A stretch of 64,000 bases of DNA from Prochlorococcus sp. AG-347-K17 (GCA_003281385.1 QCCE01000002.1:1-64000); one strand, 5' to 3'; counted from the first letter of the stretch, positions 10,208 through 20,236 are shown. The notes: generated from the sequence alone by a model not told the origin. Made by a program: numbers and translations.

Positions 10208-11245
10208 TTATTGATTTTTTAAAAGCATTTTTGCTCTGCAGGCTGCACTAAAAAGTCCAAACTCTTCATCTAAAATTACTTTAATGGGTATTGTTTTAAG
10301 AATATCTTTTAATCTTCCCTTGTCGAAAAATTGTTTCATAAATAAATTTGATTTAAAGTTTTTGAAATGTTTAGATGCGGTTCCTCCAGAAATCCATAAC
10401 CCGCCAAAGCATAATTCTTGAAGGGCAATATCTCCCATTAAAGAAGCATAAGCGCCTAGCCAAATCCTCTCAACTTCAATCATTAGCGAATCCCCTTCTT
10501 TAGAAAGATTACAAATTTTTTCAGGCAGTTCTTTTCTCACAGCATCAAAAATTTTAATTTCTTTTAAATATTTTTGTAGAGGATGTTTTTGGGCATCAGG
10601 TTTGCTCAGTCTCCATTCTGCAATTCTTGATAAACCAGTGCCGCTAATAATTCTTTCACAAGATATCCTCTCAACTTTTAGATATTTCTTTAGCCAAATT
10701 TTTAATTCCCATTCTACTTTTGACTTTGGCGAGTACTCAACATGACCACCTTCACTAGCTAAAACTTTAACATTTCCTCTTGATATTATTCCTCTTGCAA
10801 TGCCCAAACCAGTCCCCGCTCCAACAATGGCATGTAAATCATTATTAGCACCTGTATAATGTGATCCATTTTGGATAGTAGAATATTGATTTTTCTTTAA
10901 GAAAGGTATTCCATAAATTTGGACTGCAAAATCATTTATTAGTTCGCAACTTTTAAAATTAAATTTGTGCTTTAAAGCATTTCCAGAAATATTCCATGAC
11001 AAGTTAATAATTCTTGCTGTGTTATTAGATATTGGTCCAGCTACTGCAAAACATGCTGAAGAGGGATGAGTAATATTTTTGCATTTATTTTTGAGAAAAT
11101 CTTCAAGAATTAGTTCAAAAGAATCCCAATCAGAGGAAATATATTTCTTTTTGAATATTAACTTAGGCGAATCATCTTTTATATCCTTTTCGAATATTCC
11201 CAATAGAACCTTCGTACCTCCTAAATCGCAAGCGAGAAAATTCAT
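10208..11245 (-). CDS. glk: Glucokinase
   Basis: The 345-residue protein is of the glucokinase (Glk) family, which phosphorylates glucose with ATP. The phosphate loop DLGGTK is at residues 7-12, and the family segments AGTGLGIARG and SEGGHVEYSP are present; the Glu and His of the latter contact the sugar. In an autotroph this probably returns free glucose, for example from glycogen or sucrose turnover, to metabolism; that is inference. It lies between thrS (10 bases upstream) and thrB (6 bases downstream), and is probably co-transcribed with them. Confidence 0.93.
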   Translation of the reverse strand: MNFLACDLGGTKVLLGIFEKDIKDDSPKLIFKKKYISSDWDSFELILEDFLKNKCKNITHPSSACFAVAGPISNNTARIINLSWNISGNALKHKFNFKSCELINDFAVQIYGIPFLKKNQYSTIQNGSHYTGANNDLHAIVGAGTGLGIARGIISRGNVKVLASEGGHVEYSPKSKVEWELKIWLKKYLKVERISCERIISGTGLSRIAEWRLSKPDAQKHPLQKYLKEIKIFDAVRKELPEKICNLSKEGDSLMIEVERIWLGAYASLMGDIALQELCFGGLWISGGTASKHFKNFKSNLFMKQFFDKGRLKDILKTIPIKVILDEEFGLFSAACRAKMLLKNQ

Positions 11246-11255
11246 ATATTTGAAA

Positions 11256-13172
11256 TTATTGTGTTCTCCCTTTTTTTTCTATTAATTCATCCATTAATTT
11301 GTAGAGATTAGGTAAATTGAAAATTCCTAAATTTCTTCCATTCAAAGCTCGTAAGGCGACTGAATCAATTTCTTCTTCTTTATCTCCAATAACTCCAATC
11401 AAAGGGACCCTTCCGAGAGTTGCCTCTCTTATTTTATATCCTATTTTTTCATTCCTAATATCAACTTTTGATCGGTAACCACAATTATTTATAAGTTCAT
11501 TAAACTTTAGACACTTTTCAATATTTCTGTCAGTAATGCTCAATAAAATTATTTGATAAGGCGCAAGCCAAATTGGGAATTTTGCCTCATATTCTTCAAT
11601 TAAGATTCCTATAAATCTTTCAAAGGATCCTAGAATTGCTCTATGCAGCATAACCGGATTTCTTTTTTCATTATCAATATCTACATAAGTTGCATGCAAT
11701 CTAATAGGCATTGAGAAGTCAACCTGAATAGTTCCGCATTGCCAGACTCTATTAAGACAATCTTTTAACGAGAATTCTATTTTTGGACCATAAAAAGCGC
11801 CTTCCCCTGGTTGAAGTTCCCATTTTAGATCTTTATTGTCGAGAGCTTTGGTGAGAGCTTCTTCTGATTTGTCCCAAATCTCTTGACTACCTACCCTTTT
11901 TTCGGGACGAGTTGATAATTTGATAATGATTTCATTAAAACCAAAAGTTTTATAAACCTCAAAAACAAGATCTATAAAAGTAGATACCTCTTCTTGAATT
12001 TGCTCTTCTGTGCAGAATATGTGTGCATCATCTTGAGTAAAGTTTCTTACTCTCATCAAGCCGTGTAGTGCACCAGAGGGCTCATTTCTATGACAAGAAC
12101 CAAATTCAGCAAGACGAATTGGTAAATCTTTATAACTTTTTAAACCTTGATTAAATACTTGAATATGGCATGGACAATTCATTGGTTTAATTGCATAAGT
12201 TCGATTTTCAGATGCAGTAGTAAACATATCGTCTCTAAATTTTTCCCAATGACCGGATTTTTCCCAAAGAGATTTATCAACAGCTTGTGGTGTTTTAATT
12301 TCTAAATAATCATTTTTTTTAAGTATTCCTCTTATGTATTTTTCCAGTACTTGGTAAATTGTCCATCCATTAGGATGCCAAAAAATCATTCCTGGAGATT
12401 CTTCTTGTATATGAAATAGTGAATGTTTTTTACCAAGTTTTCTATGATCCCTTTTTTCTGCTTCTTCAATTCTTGTTAAGTAGTCATTGAGTTCTTTTTC
12501 TTTTGCCCATGCAGTTCCATATATTCTCTGTAATGATTCATTCTCACTATTACCTCTCCAATATGAACCTGATAATTTAAGTAATTTAAAATGTCTCAAA
12601 TGTCTAGTATTGGGTACGTGAGGCCCTCTACACATGTCAATGTATTCTTCGTGCTTGTATAAATTGATGAGACCATCTTCAGAAATTTCTTCAATTATTC
12701 TTAATTTAAAAGTCTCATCTCTCTCCTTGAAAGTTTTTATTGCCTCATCTTTAGAGACTTGTAAAATTTCAACGTCATAATTTGTTTTTATTAATTTATT
12801 AATTCTATTTTCAATTTTTATTAAATCTTCAGGAGTAAATCTGTATTCAGAAAAAATATCATAATAAAAACCATCTTCAATTACAGGCCCAATTGCCATT
12901 TTAATATTAGGATAAATTTGTTTAACGGCATGACCAATAAGGTGAGCAAAGGAATGTCTTATTATTTCAATTCCCTCTTTATCTTTTGATGTGATGATAA
13001 CAACTTTGGAATCTTTATTTAAAGGAATAGTTGCATCAGTAAGAACATCATTTACTTTCCCAGCAATTGTTGCTTTGGCTAACCCAGCGCCAATACTCTG
13101 GGCAATTTCTAGAATAGTTACAGATTTTTCAAAAACCTTTTTTGAACCATCAGGCAGGGTAATTATCGGCAT
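11256..13172 (-). CDS. thrS: Threonyl-tRNA synthetase
   Basis: ThrS charges tRNA-Thr. The 638-residue protein has the complete domain set. An N-terminal TGS domain covers about residues 1-60. An editing domain follows, with H73, H77 and H81 in [11 protein letters not shown], and with C181 and H185 in CRGPH. The class II catalytic core includes MNCPCH (331-336), whose first cysteine binds zinc. An anticodon-binding domain covers about the last 100 residues. All four editing-site residues are present, so mischarged serine can probably be removed. Only three bases separate its start from the trpS stop, so the two synthetases are very likely in one transcript. Confidence 0.98.
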   Translation of the reverse strand: MPIITLPDGSKKVFEKSVTILEIAQSIGAGLAKATIAGKVNDVLTDATIPLNKDSKVVIITSKDKEGIEIIRHSFAHLIGHAVKQIYPNIKMAIGPVIEDGFYYDIFSEYRFTPEDLIKIENRINKLIKTNYDVEILQVSKDEAIKTFKERDETFKLRIIEEISEDGLINLYKHEEYIDMCRGPHVPNTRHLRHFKLLKLSGSYWRGNSENESLQRIYGTAWAKEKELNDYLTRIEEAEKRDHRKLGKKHSLFHIQEESPGMIFWHPNGWTIYQVLEKYIRGILKKNDYLEIKTPQAVDKSLWEKSGHWEKFRDDMFTTASENRTYAIKPMNCPCHIQVFNQGLKSYKDLPIRLAEFGSCHRNEPSGALHGLMRVRNFTQDDAHIFCTEEQIQEEVSTFIDLVFEVYKTFGFNEIIIKLSTRPEKRVGSQEIWDKSEEALTKALDNKDLKWELQPGEGAFYGPKIEFSLKDCLNRVWQCGTIQVDFSMPIRLHATYVDIDNEKRNPVMLHRAILGSFERFIGILIEEYEAKFPIWLAPYQIILLSITDRNIEKCLKFNELINNCGYRSKVDIRNEKIGYKIREATLGRVPLIGVIGDKEEEIDSVALRALNGRNLGIFNLPNLYKLMDELIEKKGRTQ

Positions 13173-13175
13173 AAT

Positions 13176-14192
13176 TTATTTCTCCATTTCAAGGAATCCC
13201 AATTTTGATTTAACTCTTCTTAAAGTCTGATTTGCCAAATCTTCAGCTTTTTCCTTACCTTCATCAAGGATTTTATTTAATTGATAGGGATCATTAATTA
13301 ATAATTTATATTTTTTCTGAATAGGTTCGAGTGATTCAATAACTTGTTCAGTAATTAATTTTTTAAATGTCCCCCATCCAGTCTCTGAGAATTCAGTTTC
13401 ACATTGAGAAATTTCTTTGCCAGACAATATTGAATAAATCATTAATAGATTTTTAGATTCTGGCCTGTCAGGGTTGTTAAATTCAATGCCAATAGAACTG
13501 TCACTTTTTGCTCTTTTTATTTTTTTTGTGATTATTTCAGGAGTATCTAATAAGTTAATTCGACTACCCTCATTAGGATCACTTTTGCTCATCTTTTTTG
13601 AACCATCAATTAAACTCATAATTTTTGACCCATTCTTCATGATGATTGGTTGAGGGATTTTTAAAATATTTTTATCCTTACTAAATCTGGCATTAATTCT
13701 TTGTTGTGCAATATCTCTGGCAAGTTCAAGATGTTGTTTTTGATCCTCACCTACTGGTACAAAGTCAGCGTCATATAGAAGAATGTCTGCAGCCATAAGG
13801 ATCGGATAGTCAAATAATCCAATGGATACATTATTTCCTTGTTGTATGGATTTTTCTTTGAATTGAATCATTCTTTCCATCCAATTTATTGGGGTCATGC
13901 AATTTAATATCCAACAAAGTTCTGAATGTGCAGAAATCTGACTTTGGACAAAAATTGAGCATATTTTGGGATCTATCCCACAAGCGACGTACAAAGCTGC
14001 AGTAGAAATAGTGTTCTTAGATAATTCTTTGGGATCATATGAAGCTGTGATTGCGTGCAAATCAACTACACATAGAAATGTTTCATATTTATCTTGAAGC
14101 GTTACCCAATTATTTATGGCTCCAAGCCAATTACCTATATGTAAATCACCAGTTGGTTGAACTCCCGAAAGAATTCTTTTTTTATTTGCCAT
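13176..14192 (-). CDS. trpS: Tryptophanyl-tRNA synthetase
   Basis: TrpS charges tRNA-Trp. The 338-residue length is normal for bacterial TrpS. The class I signatures are clear: GDLHIGNWLGA with HIGN at residues 18-21, and KMSKS at 200-204. The loop PVGEDQKQHLELARDIAQ, used in binding and dimer contacts, is also typical. Its start codon lies inside the 3' end of the upstream small gene (11-base overlap), and thrS follows after three bases, which points to translational coupling across the three genes. Confidence 0.98.
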   Translation of the reverse strand: MANKKRILSGVQPTGDLHIGNWLGAINNWVTLQDKYETFLCVVDLHAITASYDPKELSKNTISTAALYVACGIDPKICSIFVQSQISAHSELCWILNCMTPINWMERMIQFKEKSIQQGNNVSIGLFDYPILMAADILLYDADFVPVGEDQKQHLELARDIAQQRINARFSKDKNILKIPQPIIMKNGSKIMSLIDGSKKMSKSDPNEGSRINLLDTPEIITKKIKRAKSDSSIGIEFNNPDRPESKNLLMIYSILSGKEISQCETEFSETGWGTFKKLITEQVIESLEPIQKKYKLLINDPYQLNKILDEGKEKAEDLANQTLRRVKSKLGFLEMEK

Positions 14193-14607
14193 CCTCTTCT
14201 ACTTCTTCGCTAGATTGGTTCTCTTCAGTTGATGTATTTTTTACAGGTCTTGCAAAGGGGTCAGGAGTAGTTTTTGGCTTTTCTTCATAAGGATTTTGTG
14301 ATTGTCTACTCGGAGAAGAGTTTTTATTATTTTTTGCATATTCTGTGATTGATTCAATCAATTTTTCGTCTTTGATCATTTCGCTAAGGGTTCTGACAGA
14401 GAAACCCAGAACTGCAACGGTAGACCTTAATTGAAAGGTCTCTTGTATTGATTTAACAGCTTTCATTTCGTTATCACTCAATCTTATGCGGAATCCTCCT
14501 CCATCTTTTCTGCCGCCGGATCTATCTCTGAAATTAGATCTTTCATTATTAGAATAACTTCTGTAATTTTCTTGTCCAGGATTATTGCCAAAATTTGAAT
14601 TAGACAT
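14182..14607 (-). CDS. Conserved cyanobacterial protein with disordered ends
   Basis: I do not recognise a named family. The 141-residue protein has a Gly/Asn/Arg/Ser-rich N-terminus (about residues 1-40, with RDRSGGRKDGGG). A predicted helical core follows at about 42-90 (starting RIRLSDNEMKAVKSI), then a Pro/Asn/Glu-rich acidic tail. The basic low-complexity start could bind nucleic acid, but that is only an impression from composition. It is the first gene of the minus-strand run with trpS and thrS, overlaps trpS by 11 bases, and faces the DUF697 gene across a 165-base divergent region that must hold promoters for both directions. Confidence 0.75.
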   Translation of the reverse strand: MSNSNFGNNPGQENYRSYSNNERSNFRDRSGGRKDGGGFRIRLSDNEMKAVKSIQETFQLRSTVAVLGFSVRTLSEMIKDEKLIESITEYAKNNKNSSPSRQSQNPYEEKPKTTPDPFARPVKNTSTEENQSSEEVEEDGK

Positions 14608-14772
14608 CTTGATGTTTCTTAAGTTATTTAAATAGTCTATTAATTTAGCATCTTGTTATGCAATAAATCTTTTTAAAAGCCTTAAATTTTTATCTTTTGA
14701 TTAACGACTTATGTAATTTCGCTTTTCTCATTCACAACTTGCATTAAAATAAAATTAGAAAAATAAAGTATT

Positions 14773-16107
14773 TTGTTTGATATTAGTAAAGACAACCTTT
14801 TAAAAGATTTCATAAGGTTCCCGAAAAAAAATCTTATTATTATTTTCCTTTTGTTAGGTTTTGGGGAATGGTTTGTCAGCGACTTAATTCATTTTGCTGG
14901 AGGCTCAGTAGGATTTTTTGCGTTGTGTTTGGGGGGATATTTTTATTTGAAAAATGATAAGCCTAAATTTAATGAGCCAAATAATTTAGATGGTTGGATC
15001 AATCTATGTAATGAAGATTTAAATTTTTTTGAAGAACTTGAAGCAACAAATGAATTAGAAAAACAGAATTCAAAAAGACAAAAAATACTTGAATCGATTC
15101 TTAATAGATGTGAAAAAGAAAAAATAAGTTGCATTGGACAAAAAGATTATCAGGGTTGTAAGTCTGTTTTGAAAAGTCATTTTAAAGCAGATAAGTTTGA
15201 CTTTGACTTATACGAAAAACTTCCTAAATACAATTCTTCTCAAGTTGTCCCAGAAGAAGCTTTGAAGAGTGATGCAATCTTGTATTTTATAAACTTGCCT
15301 TTGTCGGCAAATGATTTTTTGTGGCTGGAAAAGTTTCCTAAAAATATGCCAATCTGGTTGGTGGCTTTAACTTCCAACGAAATAGAAGCTAAAAATCTAA
15401 TAGAAGACTTAAAGTCTCAAATTTCAAGTGACTTTATAAATAAAATTATTACTTTTGATGTGAATAAGAATGAGATAACAAATATACCTTTTTCGTTGAG
15501 GAAGTTTTTCATAAGTTCATCTAAAAATATTGAAAATACGAAAAAAAGGCTATTGAAAGAACTTCATGTTGCCTGGCAATCTGAAATTGAAGGGATAAGA
15601 AGAATGCAATTAAAGGGTTTACAAAGAAAAAATCAAATTCTTGTCGCTACAACTGTTTTCTTATCACCTATCCCATCAATTGATGTTATGGCAATGACAG
15701 TAATAAATTCATTAATGATTAAAGAAATTAAGTCTATATGGGGATGTAATTGGTCTCCTGAAATTTTAGATAAAGTATCTAAAGAGATTTTAAAGACTGC
15801 AATTGCTCAAGGAGTTATTGAATGGAGTGGACAGACTCTAATTGGCATAACAAAATTACATGGACCAAATTGGCTTGTTTCTGGAACTTTTCAGGCTGTA
15901 AGTGCTGCTTATTTAACAAGAGTAGTATCAAGTTCTTTGGCTGATTTTATGGCAATAACAAAAGGAGTAGAAGAACCTGATTTGGATTTTATAAAGAAAA
16001 ATTCTGAGAAAATTGTTGAAAAAGCTTTTGAAAAAGAAAAAATAAATTGGCAAGGATTTATTTCTGATCTTAAAAAACCACTTGTGAAACTATCTTTTAG
16101 TTCATAA
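14773..16107 (+). CDS. DUF697 membrane protein
   Basis: The 444-residue protein begins with two membrane segments (about residues 18-57). A soluble middle region has a degenerate GTPase-like character. The C-terminal DUF697 domain (about 290-400) includes VFLSPIPSIDVMAMTVINS and a Gly/Ala-rich segment with further membrane helices. DUF697 proteins such as YcjF are inner-membrane proteins of unclear function, often tied to GTPases. The start is TTG at 14773: an in-frame stop at 14764-14766 excludes a longer form and no ATG is near. It ends 20 bases before mntC, so it may be part of the manganese-transporter transcript. Confidence 0.8.
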   Translation: MFDISKDNLLKDFIRFPKKNLIIIFLLLGFGEWFVSDLIHFAGGSVGFFALCLGGYFYLKNDKPKFNEPNNLDGWINLCNEDLNFFEELEATNELEKQNSKRQKILESILNRCEKEKISCIGQKDYQGCKSVLKSHFKADKFDFDLYEKLPKYNSSQVVPEEALKSDAILYFINLPLSANDFLWLEKFPKNMPIWLVALTSNEIEAKNLIEDLKSQISSDFINKIITFDVNKNEITNIPFSLRKFFISSSKNIENTKKRLLKELHVAWQSEIEGIRRMQLKGLQRKNQILVATTVFLSPIPSIDVMAMTVINSLMIKEIKSIWGCNWSPEILDKVSKEILKTAIAQGVIEWSGQTLIGITKLHGPNWLVSGTFQAVSAAYLTRVVSSSLADFMAITKGVEEPDLDFIKKNSEKIVEKAFEKEKINWQGFISDLKKPLVKLSFSS

Positions 16108-16127
16108 TCTAAGGATGCAAGTTAATT

Positions 16128-17027
16128 ATGAGAAAAAAAATTCTTTTTTTAAGTTTGCTATTACTTCTTTCTTTCGCTTCAGGTTCATGCAAGAGAATAT
16201 CAAACAAAAATGAAAGTAAAGAAGTAATACTGGCAAGTTTCACTGTTTTGGCAGACATAATTAGCAATATTGCTAAAGATGATTTTATTGTTAGATCAAT
16301 AACAAAACCTGGAGTTGAAGTTCATGGCTACCAACCAACTCCAAGTGATTTGGTAAATGCCTCTAATGCTTTTGTTTTTATTGATAATGGATTTGGGTTT
16401 GAATTATGGGCTGAAAAATTTGTTTCTAATTTAAAAGTTAAAAGAATTACTGTCGCGGAAGATTTAGATCCTATTTTTATCAGTGAAGATTTTTATAGTG
16501 GGAAACCTAATCCTCATGCCTGGATTTCTCCAAAAAGAGGGATCCTTTACGTAGATATTCTGGTTGATTCTTTATCAGAAATGAGGCCATCCAAAAGAAC
16601 ATTATTTGAAGAAAATGGAAAAATTTATAAAGATAAACTATCTAAATTAGATAAAGAATTCTCACTTTTTATTAATAACTTAAATAAAGACAGGAGGTAT
16701 CTAGTAAGTTGTGAAGGTGCTTTTTCATATTTAACAAGTGATTATGGATTAAAAGAAGTTTATTTGTGGCCAGTTAATGCTGAGAGTCAAATTACTCCCA
16801 AAAGAATGACAAGAACAATCTCACTAGTTAAAGAAAAAAATGTCCCATCTGTATTTTGCGAAAGTACTGTAAGTAACGAATCTCAAATGGTTGTTGCAAA
16901 CGAAACTGGAGCTAATTTTGGAGGAAATCTTTTTGTTGATTCATTATCTGATGATAGTGGGCCTGCTAGTTCCTATATAAAAATGCTTGAGCATAATTTG
17001 AATTTAATTAAAAAAGGACTTTTTTGA
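16128..17027 (+). CDS. mntC: Manganese-type ABC transporter substrate-binding lipoprotein
   Basis: This 299-residue cluster A-I metal-binding protein captures Mn(II) (or Zn) outside the inner membrane and delivers it to the permease. The N-terminus is a lipoprotein signal with Cys21 as the likely lipid-anchored residue. The four metal ligands of the PsaA/MntC type can be placed: H66 (VHGYQPT), H130 (NPHAWIS), E196 (CEGAFSYL) and D271 (FVDSLS). There is no His-rich loop as in many ZnuA proteins. The YLWPVNAES segment resembles the manganese-type YIWEINTE. This supports Mn over Zn, but selectivity is inference. The ATPase gene follows after three bases. Confidence 0.88.
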   Translation: MRKKILFLSLLLLLSFASGSCKRISNKNESKEVILASFTVLADIISNIAKDDFIVRSITKPGVEVHGYQPTPSDLVNASNAFVFIDNGFGFELWAEKFVSNLKVKRITVAEDLDPIFISEDFYSGKPNPHAWISPKRGILYVDILVDSLSEMRPSKRTLFEENGKIYKDKLSKLDKEFSLFINNLNKDRRYLVSCEGAFSYLTSDYGLKEVYLWPVNAESQITPKRMTRTISLVKEKNVPSVFCESTVSNESQMVVANETGANFGGNLFVDSLSDDSGPASSYIKMLEHNLNLIKKGLF

Positions 17028-17030
17028 ATT

Positions 17031-17795
17031 ATGGAATCAATCAATTATCAAAACTTTAGGATTGATGCAGAGAATATTTGTGTAGATTACAACGGTAAGG
17101 TTGCTTTGTATGATGCTAATTTAAGATTGAAACCTGGCCAGATTTGTGGGTTAGTAGGGATGAACGGTGCAGGTAAAACAACTTTTTTTAATGCTTTAAC
17201 TGGCTTTGTAAATATTTCAAAGGGAAAGATTAGAATAAATGGAGAGTCTGTTAGATCTGCTCAAAAAGATCAGACAATTGCTTATGTTCCTCAGAATGAG
17301 GGAATTGATAGTCAATTTCCAATAAGTGTTTGGGATGTAGTGATGATGGGAAGATATGGTTCGATGAATATTTTTAGGTGTCCCAGAGAGTCGGATGTCC
17401 AGGCGGTGAAAGATGCCATTGAAAGAGTTGATCTCACAAATCATTTATCTACACCTATTGGAAACTTATCTGGAGGTCAAAGAAAAAGAACTTTTTTAGC
17501 TAGAGCAATTGCGCAAAGAGCGTCAATATTACTTCTTGATGAGCCTTTTTCAGGTGTTGATATAAGAACTGAGAAACTTATCTCGGAATTATTTATTCAA
17601 TTTAAAAATGAGGGGAAAACTATATTATTATCAACGCACGATATGATACATGTCCGTGAATTTTGTGATTTAGTTCTTTTAATAAATAAAACTGTTGTAG
17701 CTTATGGGGAGACCTCTGAAGTTTTTACTCCTGAAAATATTACAACCACTTTTGGAGGGATCTCACCTGATTTCCTGTTTGGACCTGAATCATAA
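17031..17795 (+). CDS. mntA: Manganese-type ABC transporter ATP-binding protein
   Basis: The 254-residue ATPase powers metal import with the products of the flanking genes. It has Walker A GMNGAGKTT (43-51), the ABC signature LSGGQ (146-150), Walker B LLLDEP (167-172) and the switch histidine in LSTHDM. It begins three bases after mntC and ends 12 bases before the permease gene, so the three form an operon. Manganese supply matters in an oxygenic phototroph because the photosystem II oxygen-evolving cluster contains four Mn atoms. Gene naming follows the Synechocystis mntCAB system and depends on the MntC ligand argument. Confidence 0.9.
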   Translation: MESINYQNFRIDAENICVDYNGKVALYDANLRLKPGQICGLVGMNGAGKTTFFNALTGFVNISKGKIRINGESVRSAQKDQTIAYVPQNEGIDSQFPISVWDVVMMGRYGSMNIFRCPRESDVQAVKDAIERVDLTNHLSTPIGNLSGGQRKRTFLARAIAQRASILLLDEPFSGVDIRTEKLISELFIQFKNEGKTILLSTHDMIHVREFCDLVLLINKTVVAYGETSEVFTPENITTTFGGISPDFLFGPES

Positions 17796-17807
17796 ATTTT
17801 AAATTAT

Positions 17808-18680
17808 ATGGAGCTCTGTTCTTTTTTAACTTTCGATTCATTCATAACAGATCCTTTAACTCATGACTTTATGAGAAAAGCACTTCTTATGAGTTCATTG
17901 GTTGCAGCTGTATGTGGTTTTCTATCAAGTTATTTAACTCTCAAAGGATGGGCTTTAATGGGAGATGCAGTGTCACATTCGGTAATGCCTGGTGTTGTTG
18001 TTGCTTATGCATTAGGTCTTCCTTTCTCATTAGGGGCATTTATTTTCGGAGTTGGTTCTGTAGCATTGATAGGGTTTATTAAGCAGAAATCTAGAGTTAA
18101 GGAAGATACTGTTATTGGGTTGGTATTTACTGGATTTTTCGCTCTTGGAATCGTATTGGTTTCTAAGATTAAAAGTAATATTGATCTGCACTCTATCCTT
18201 TTTGGGAGTCCATTAGGAATATCACTTTCAGATGTAAAACAAACTATATTCATTTCTTTATTGGTAGTAATCCTTTTATCAATTTTTAGGAAAGATTTAA
18301 TGCTTTATTGTTTTGATCCTAGGCATGCAAAAACAGTTGGGATTAACGTATTTTTTCTTCATTATTTACTACTAACATGCTTATCTTTGGCAGCTGTTGT
18401 GGGCTTGCAGTCTGTTGGAATTATTTTGGTGGTTGCAATGTTGATTACACCAGGTGCTACAGCATATTTACTTACGGATAAGTTTGATAATATGACAGTA
18501 ATTTCAGTATTAAGTGCAATTATCTCAAGCCTGATAGGAATCTATGTTAGTTTTTGGTTTGATCTTGAAACAGGTGGATCAATTGTCTTAGCACAAACTT
18601 TTATATTTTTATTTGCTTTTTTATTCGCTCCAAGATATGGAATATTTAAGTTAAAGAAATTATTTGTTGGGTATAAATGA
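17808..18680 (+). CDS. mntB: Manganese-type ABC transporter permease
   Basis: The 290-residue membrane protein is an ABC-3 family permease for Mn/Zn/Fe chelate import, with about eight spans. The family segments LKGWALMGDAVSHSVMPGVV and GLQSVGIILVVAMLITPGATAYLL are clear. Its last four bases (ATGA) overlap the start of the DUF4336 gene, which suggests that the downstream gene is translated with it. Confidence 0.92.
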   Translation: MELCSFLTFDSFITDPLTHDFMRKALLMSSLVAAVCGFLSSYLTLKGWALMGDAVSHSVMPGVVVAYALGLPFSLGAFIFGVGSVALIGFIKQKSRVKEDTVIGLVFTGFFALGIVLVSKIKSNIDLHSILFGSPLGISLSDVKQTIFISLLVVILLSIFRKDLMLYCFDPRHAKTVGINVFFLHYLLLTCLSLAAVVGLQSVGIILVVAMLITPGATAYLLTDKFDNMTVISVLSAIISSLIGIYVSFWFDLETGGSIVLAQTFIFLFAFLFAPRYGIFKLKKLFVGYK

Positions 18681-19849
18681 TAGTGGTGGAAGAAATTTTA
18701 AATAAAAAGTGGAATTGGTGGCCATTATTCCCCTTATATCCTTATGGAAAAAAGAAAACAATTTTGAGAGAATTAATTCCTGATCAAATATGGTGTTTGG
18801 AACAAATACAGGGATTATATTATGTTGCGGTTCCAATAAGAATGACGGTTATAAAGGTTGATAATGGATTGATGCTAATAAATCCACTGCCACCGACAAA
18901 AGAATTAATAAATGAGTTAGAAAAATTAATTACGATACACGGCAAGGTAAAAACAATAATTTTACCGAGTGCCTCTGGACTAGAACATAAAATCGGACTG
19001 CCAGCTCTTTCAAGAATTTTTAAAGATGCAGAAATTTGGCTTTGTCCCGGACAATGGAGTTTTCCCATAGATCTACCACTAGATTTTTTAGGAATTCCAT
19101 CAAAAAGATCAAGAATACTTTTTGAGGAAGGTACTCCACATACAAACTCCTTTAAATGGTCTTCATTAGGTCCACTGAATTTAGGACTTGGAAGATATCA
19201 AGAGATAAGCTGTTTTCATTATCCTACGAAAACTCTTCACGTAACAGACGCAATAGTTGGAATAGACTCCACACCACCTGAGATATTTAATTTTGATCCA
19301 ACTCCACTTCTTTTTCATTCTAGAGAGAGAGGAGATGAACCTTTGATTGACTCCATCGAACAAAGAAAAAAAGGATGGAAAAGGTTAGTCTTATTTTCAT
19401 CTTTTTTGAAACCAGGTAAACTAAATATTCCACCTTTAAAAAAAATATTTAAGTATTCATTCAAAAAAGATCTCAGAAATTGGAGATCTCATTTCGGTAT
19501 TTATCCCTTTTTATGGGACGAAGATTGGGAATCCTCTCTTGTTGAAATAATGGGTAAAGATACTCCTAAGATTCAAATTGCACCAGTTTTACAAAAATTA
19601 ATTTTTCCGCGTTCAAAAGAAGTTTTACTTAAATGGCTAGAAAATATAAAGTCTTTTGAAGATATGGAATATTTAATTCCAGCTCATTTTACGGCGCCTA
19701 TAAAATTTACAATAAAAGATTGTCAAAAATTAATTAATGAAATTAATTCCCAAAAGTGGGATAAACTTCCTGAGGATAATAAATTTTTGATGGGTTTATA
19801 TAAAAAGTTGTTTGATCTAGGAATAATTCCTGAAGAAGTAAATCTTTAA
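18677..19849 (+). CDS. DUF4336 protein coupled to Mn transporter
   Basis: I assign this 390-residue protein to the cyanobacterial/plant DUF4336 family by its overall pattern: MTVIKVDNGLMLINPLPPT near residue 55, LPSASGLEHKIGLP near 93-106, CPGQWSFP near 116, TLHVTDAIVG, and an AHFTAPI segment close to the C-terminus. The layout (beta strand, Asn/Pro loop, Ser/His loop, H-x-T-D) is reminiscent of metallo-beta-lactamase folds with altered metal ligands. No function is established. The ATG start overlaps the mntB stop (ATGA), so translation is probably coupled to the metal transporter. Confidence 0.8.
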   Translation: MIVVEEILNKKWNWWPLFPLYPYGKKKTILRELIPDQIWCLEQIQGLYYVAVPIRMTVIKVDNGLMLINPLPPTKELINELEKLITIHGKVKTIILPSASGLEHKIGLPALSRIFKDAEIWLCPGQWSFPIDLPLDFLGIPSKRSRILFEEGTPHTNSFKWSSLGPLNLGLGRYQEISCFHYPTKTLHVTDAIVGIDSTPPEIFNFDPTPLLFHSRERGDEPLIDSIEQRKKGWKRLVLFSSFLKPGKLNIPPLKKIFKYSFKKDLRNWRSHFGIYPFLWDEDWESSLVEIMGKDTPKIQIAPVLQKLIFPRSKEVLLKWLENIKSFEDMEYLIPAHFTAPIKFTIKDCQKLINEINSQKWDKLPEDNKFLMGLYKKLFDLGIIPEEVNL

Positions 19850-19855
19850 AAACTA

Positions 19856-20191
19856 TTATTCTTCTATAGACATGTTTTCATCATTTTTAAGAGTTTGTTC
19901 AAGCTCTTTTCTTTGCTCCATCTGTCTTAAGAAATATCCAGTCATCATTGCAGAAGATAATAAATTAGCAATGTTGTCTTTTGAAGATGTTATTTTTACA
20001 TCAAATTGATCTGAAGGAAGCATACCAAGAAGACCTTGAACATTATGTCTAATAATTTCTTGAATATCTTCACTAGCTGATTTAGCTACTCTTTGCAAAA
20101 CTTCAGGAGATTGTTTTTGTAAATATTGTATTAAATCATTCTCATCGTTTGGATCATTATTTTCAGTAGCAAGAAATTCTGGATTAAACAT
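19856..20191 (-). CDS. DUF760 protein
   Basis: The 111-residue soluble, acidic and mainly helical protein matches the DUF760 family of cyanobacteria and plastids. The signature region runs from LIQYLQKQSPEVLQRVAKSA to GLLGMLPSDQFDV and MTGYFLRQMEQR. No function is established for the bacterial members. It lies downstream of lepB on the same strand (45 bases) and converges on the DUF4336 gene, with only six bases between their stops. Confidence 0.85.
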   Translation of the reverse strand: MFNPEFLATENNDPNDENDLIQYLQKQSPEVLQRVAKSASEDIQEIIRHNVQGLLGMLPSDQFDVKITSSKDNIANLLSSAMMTGYFLRQMEQRKELEQTLKNDENMSIEE

Positions 20192-20236
20192 TTCTACAGC
20201 TTCGACATATAAAAACCCTACAACATCACGTACCCA

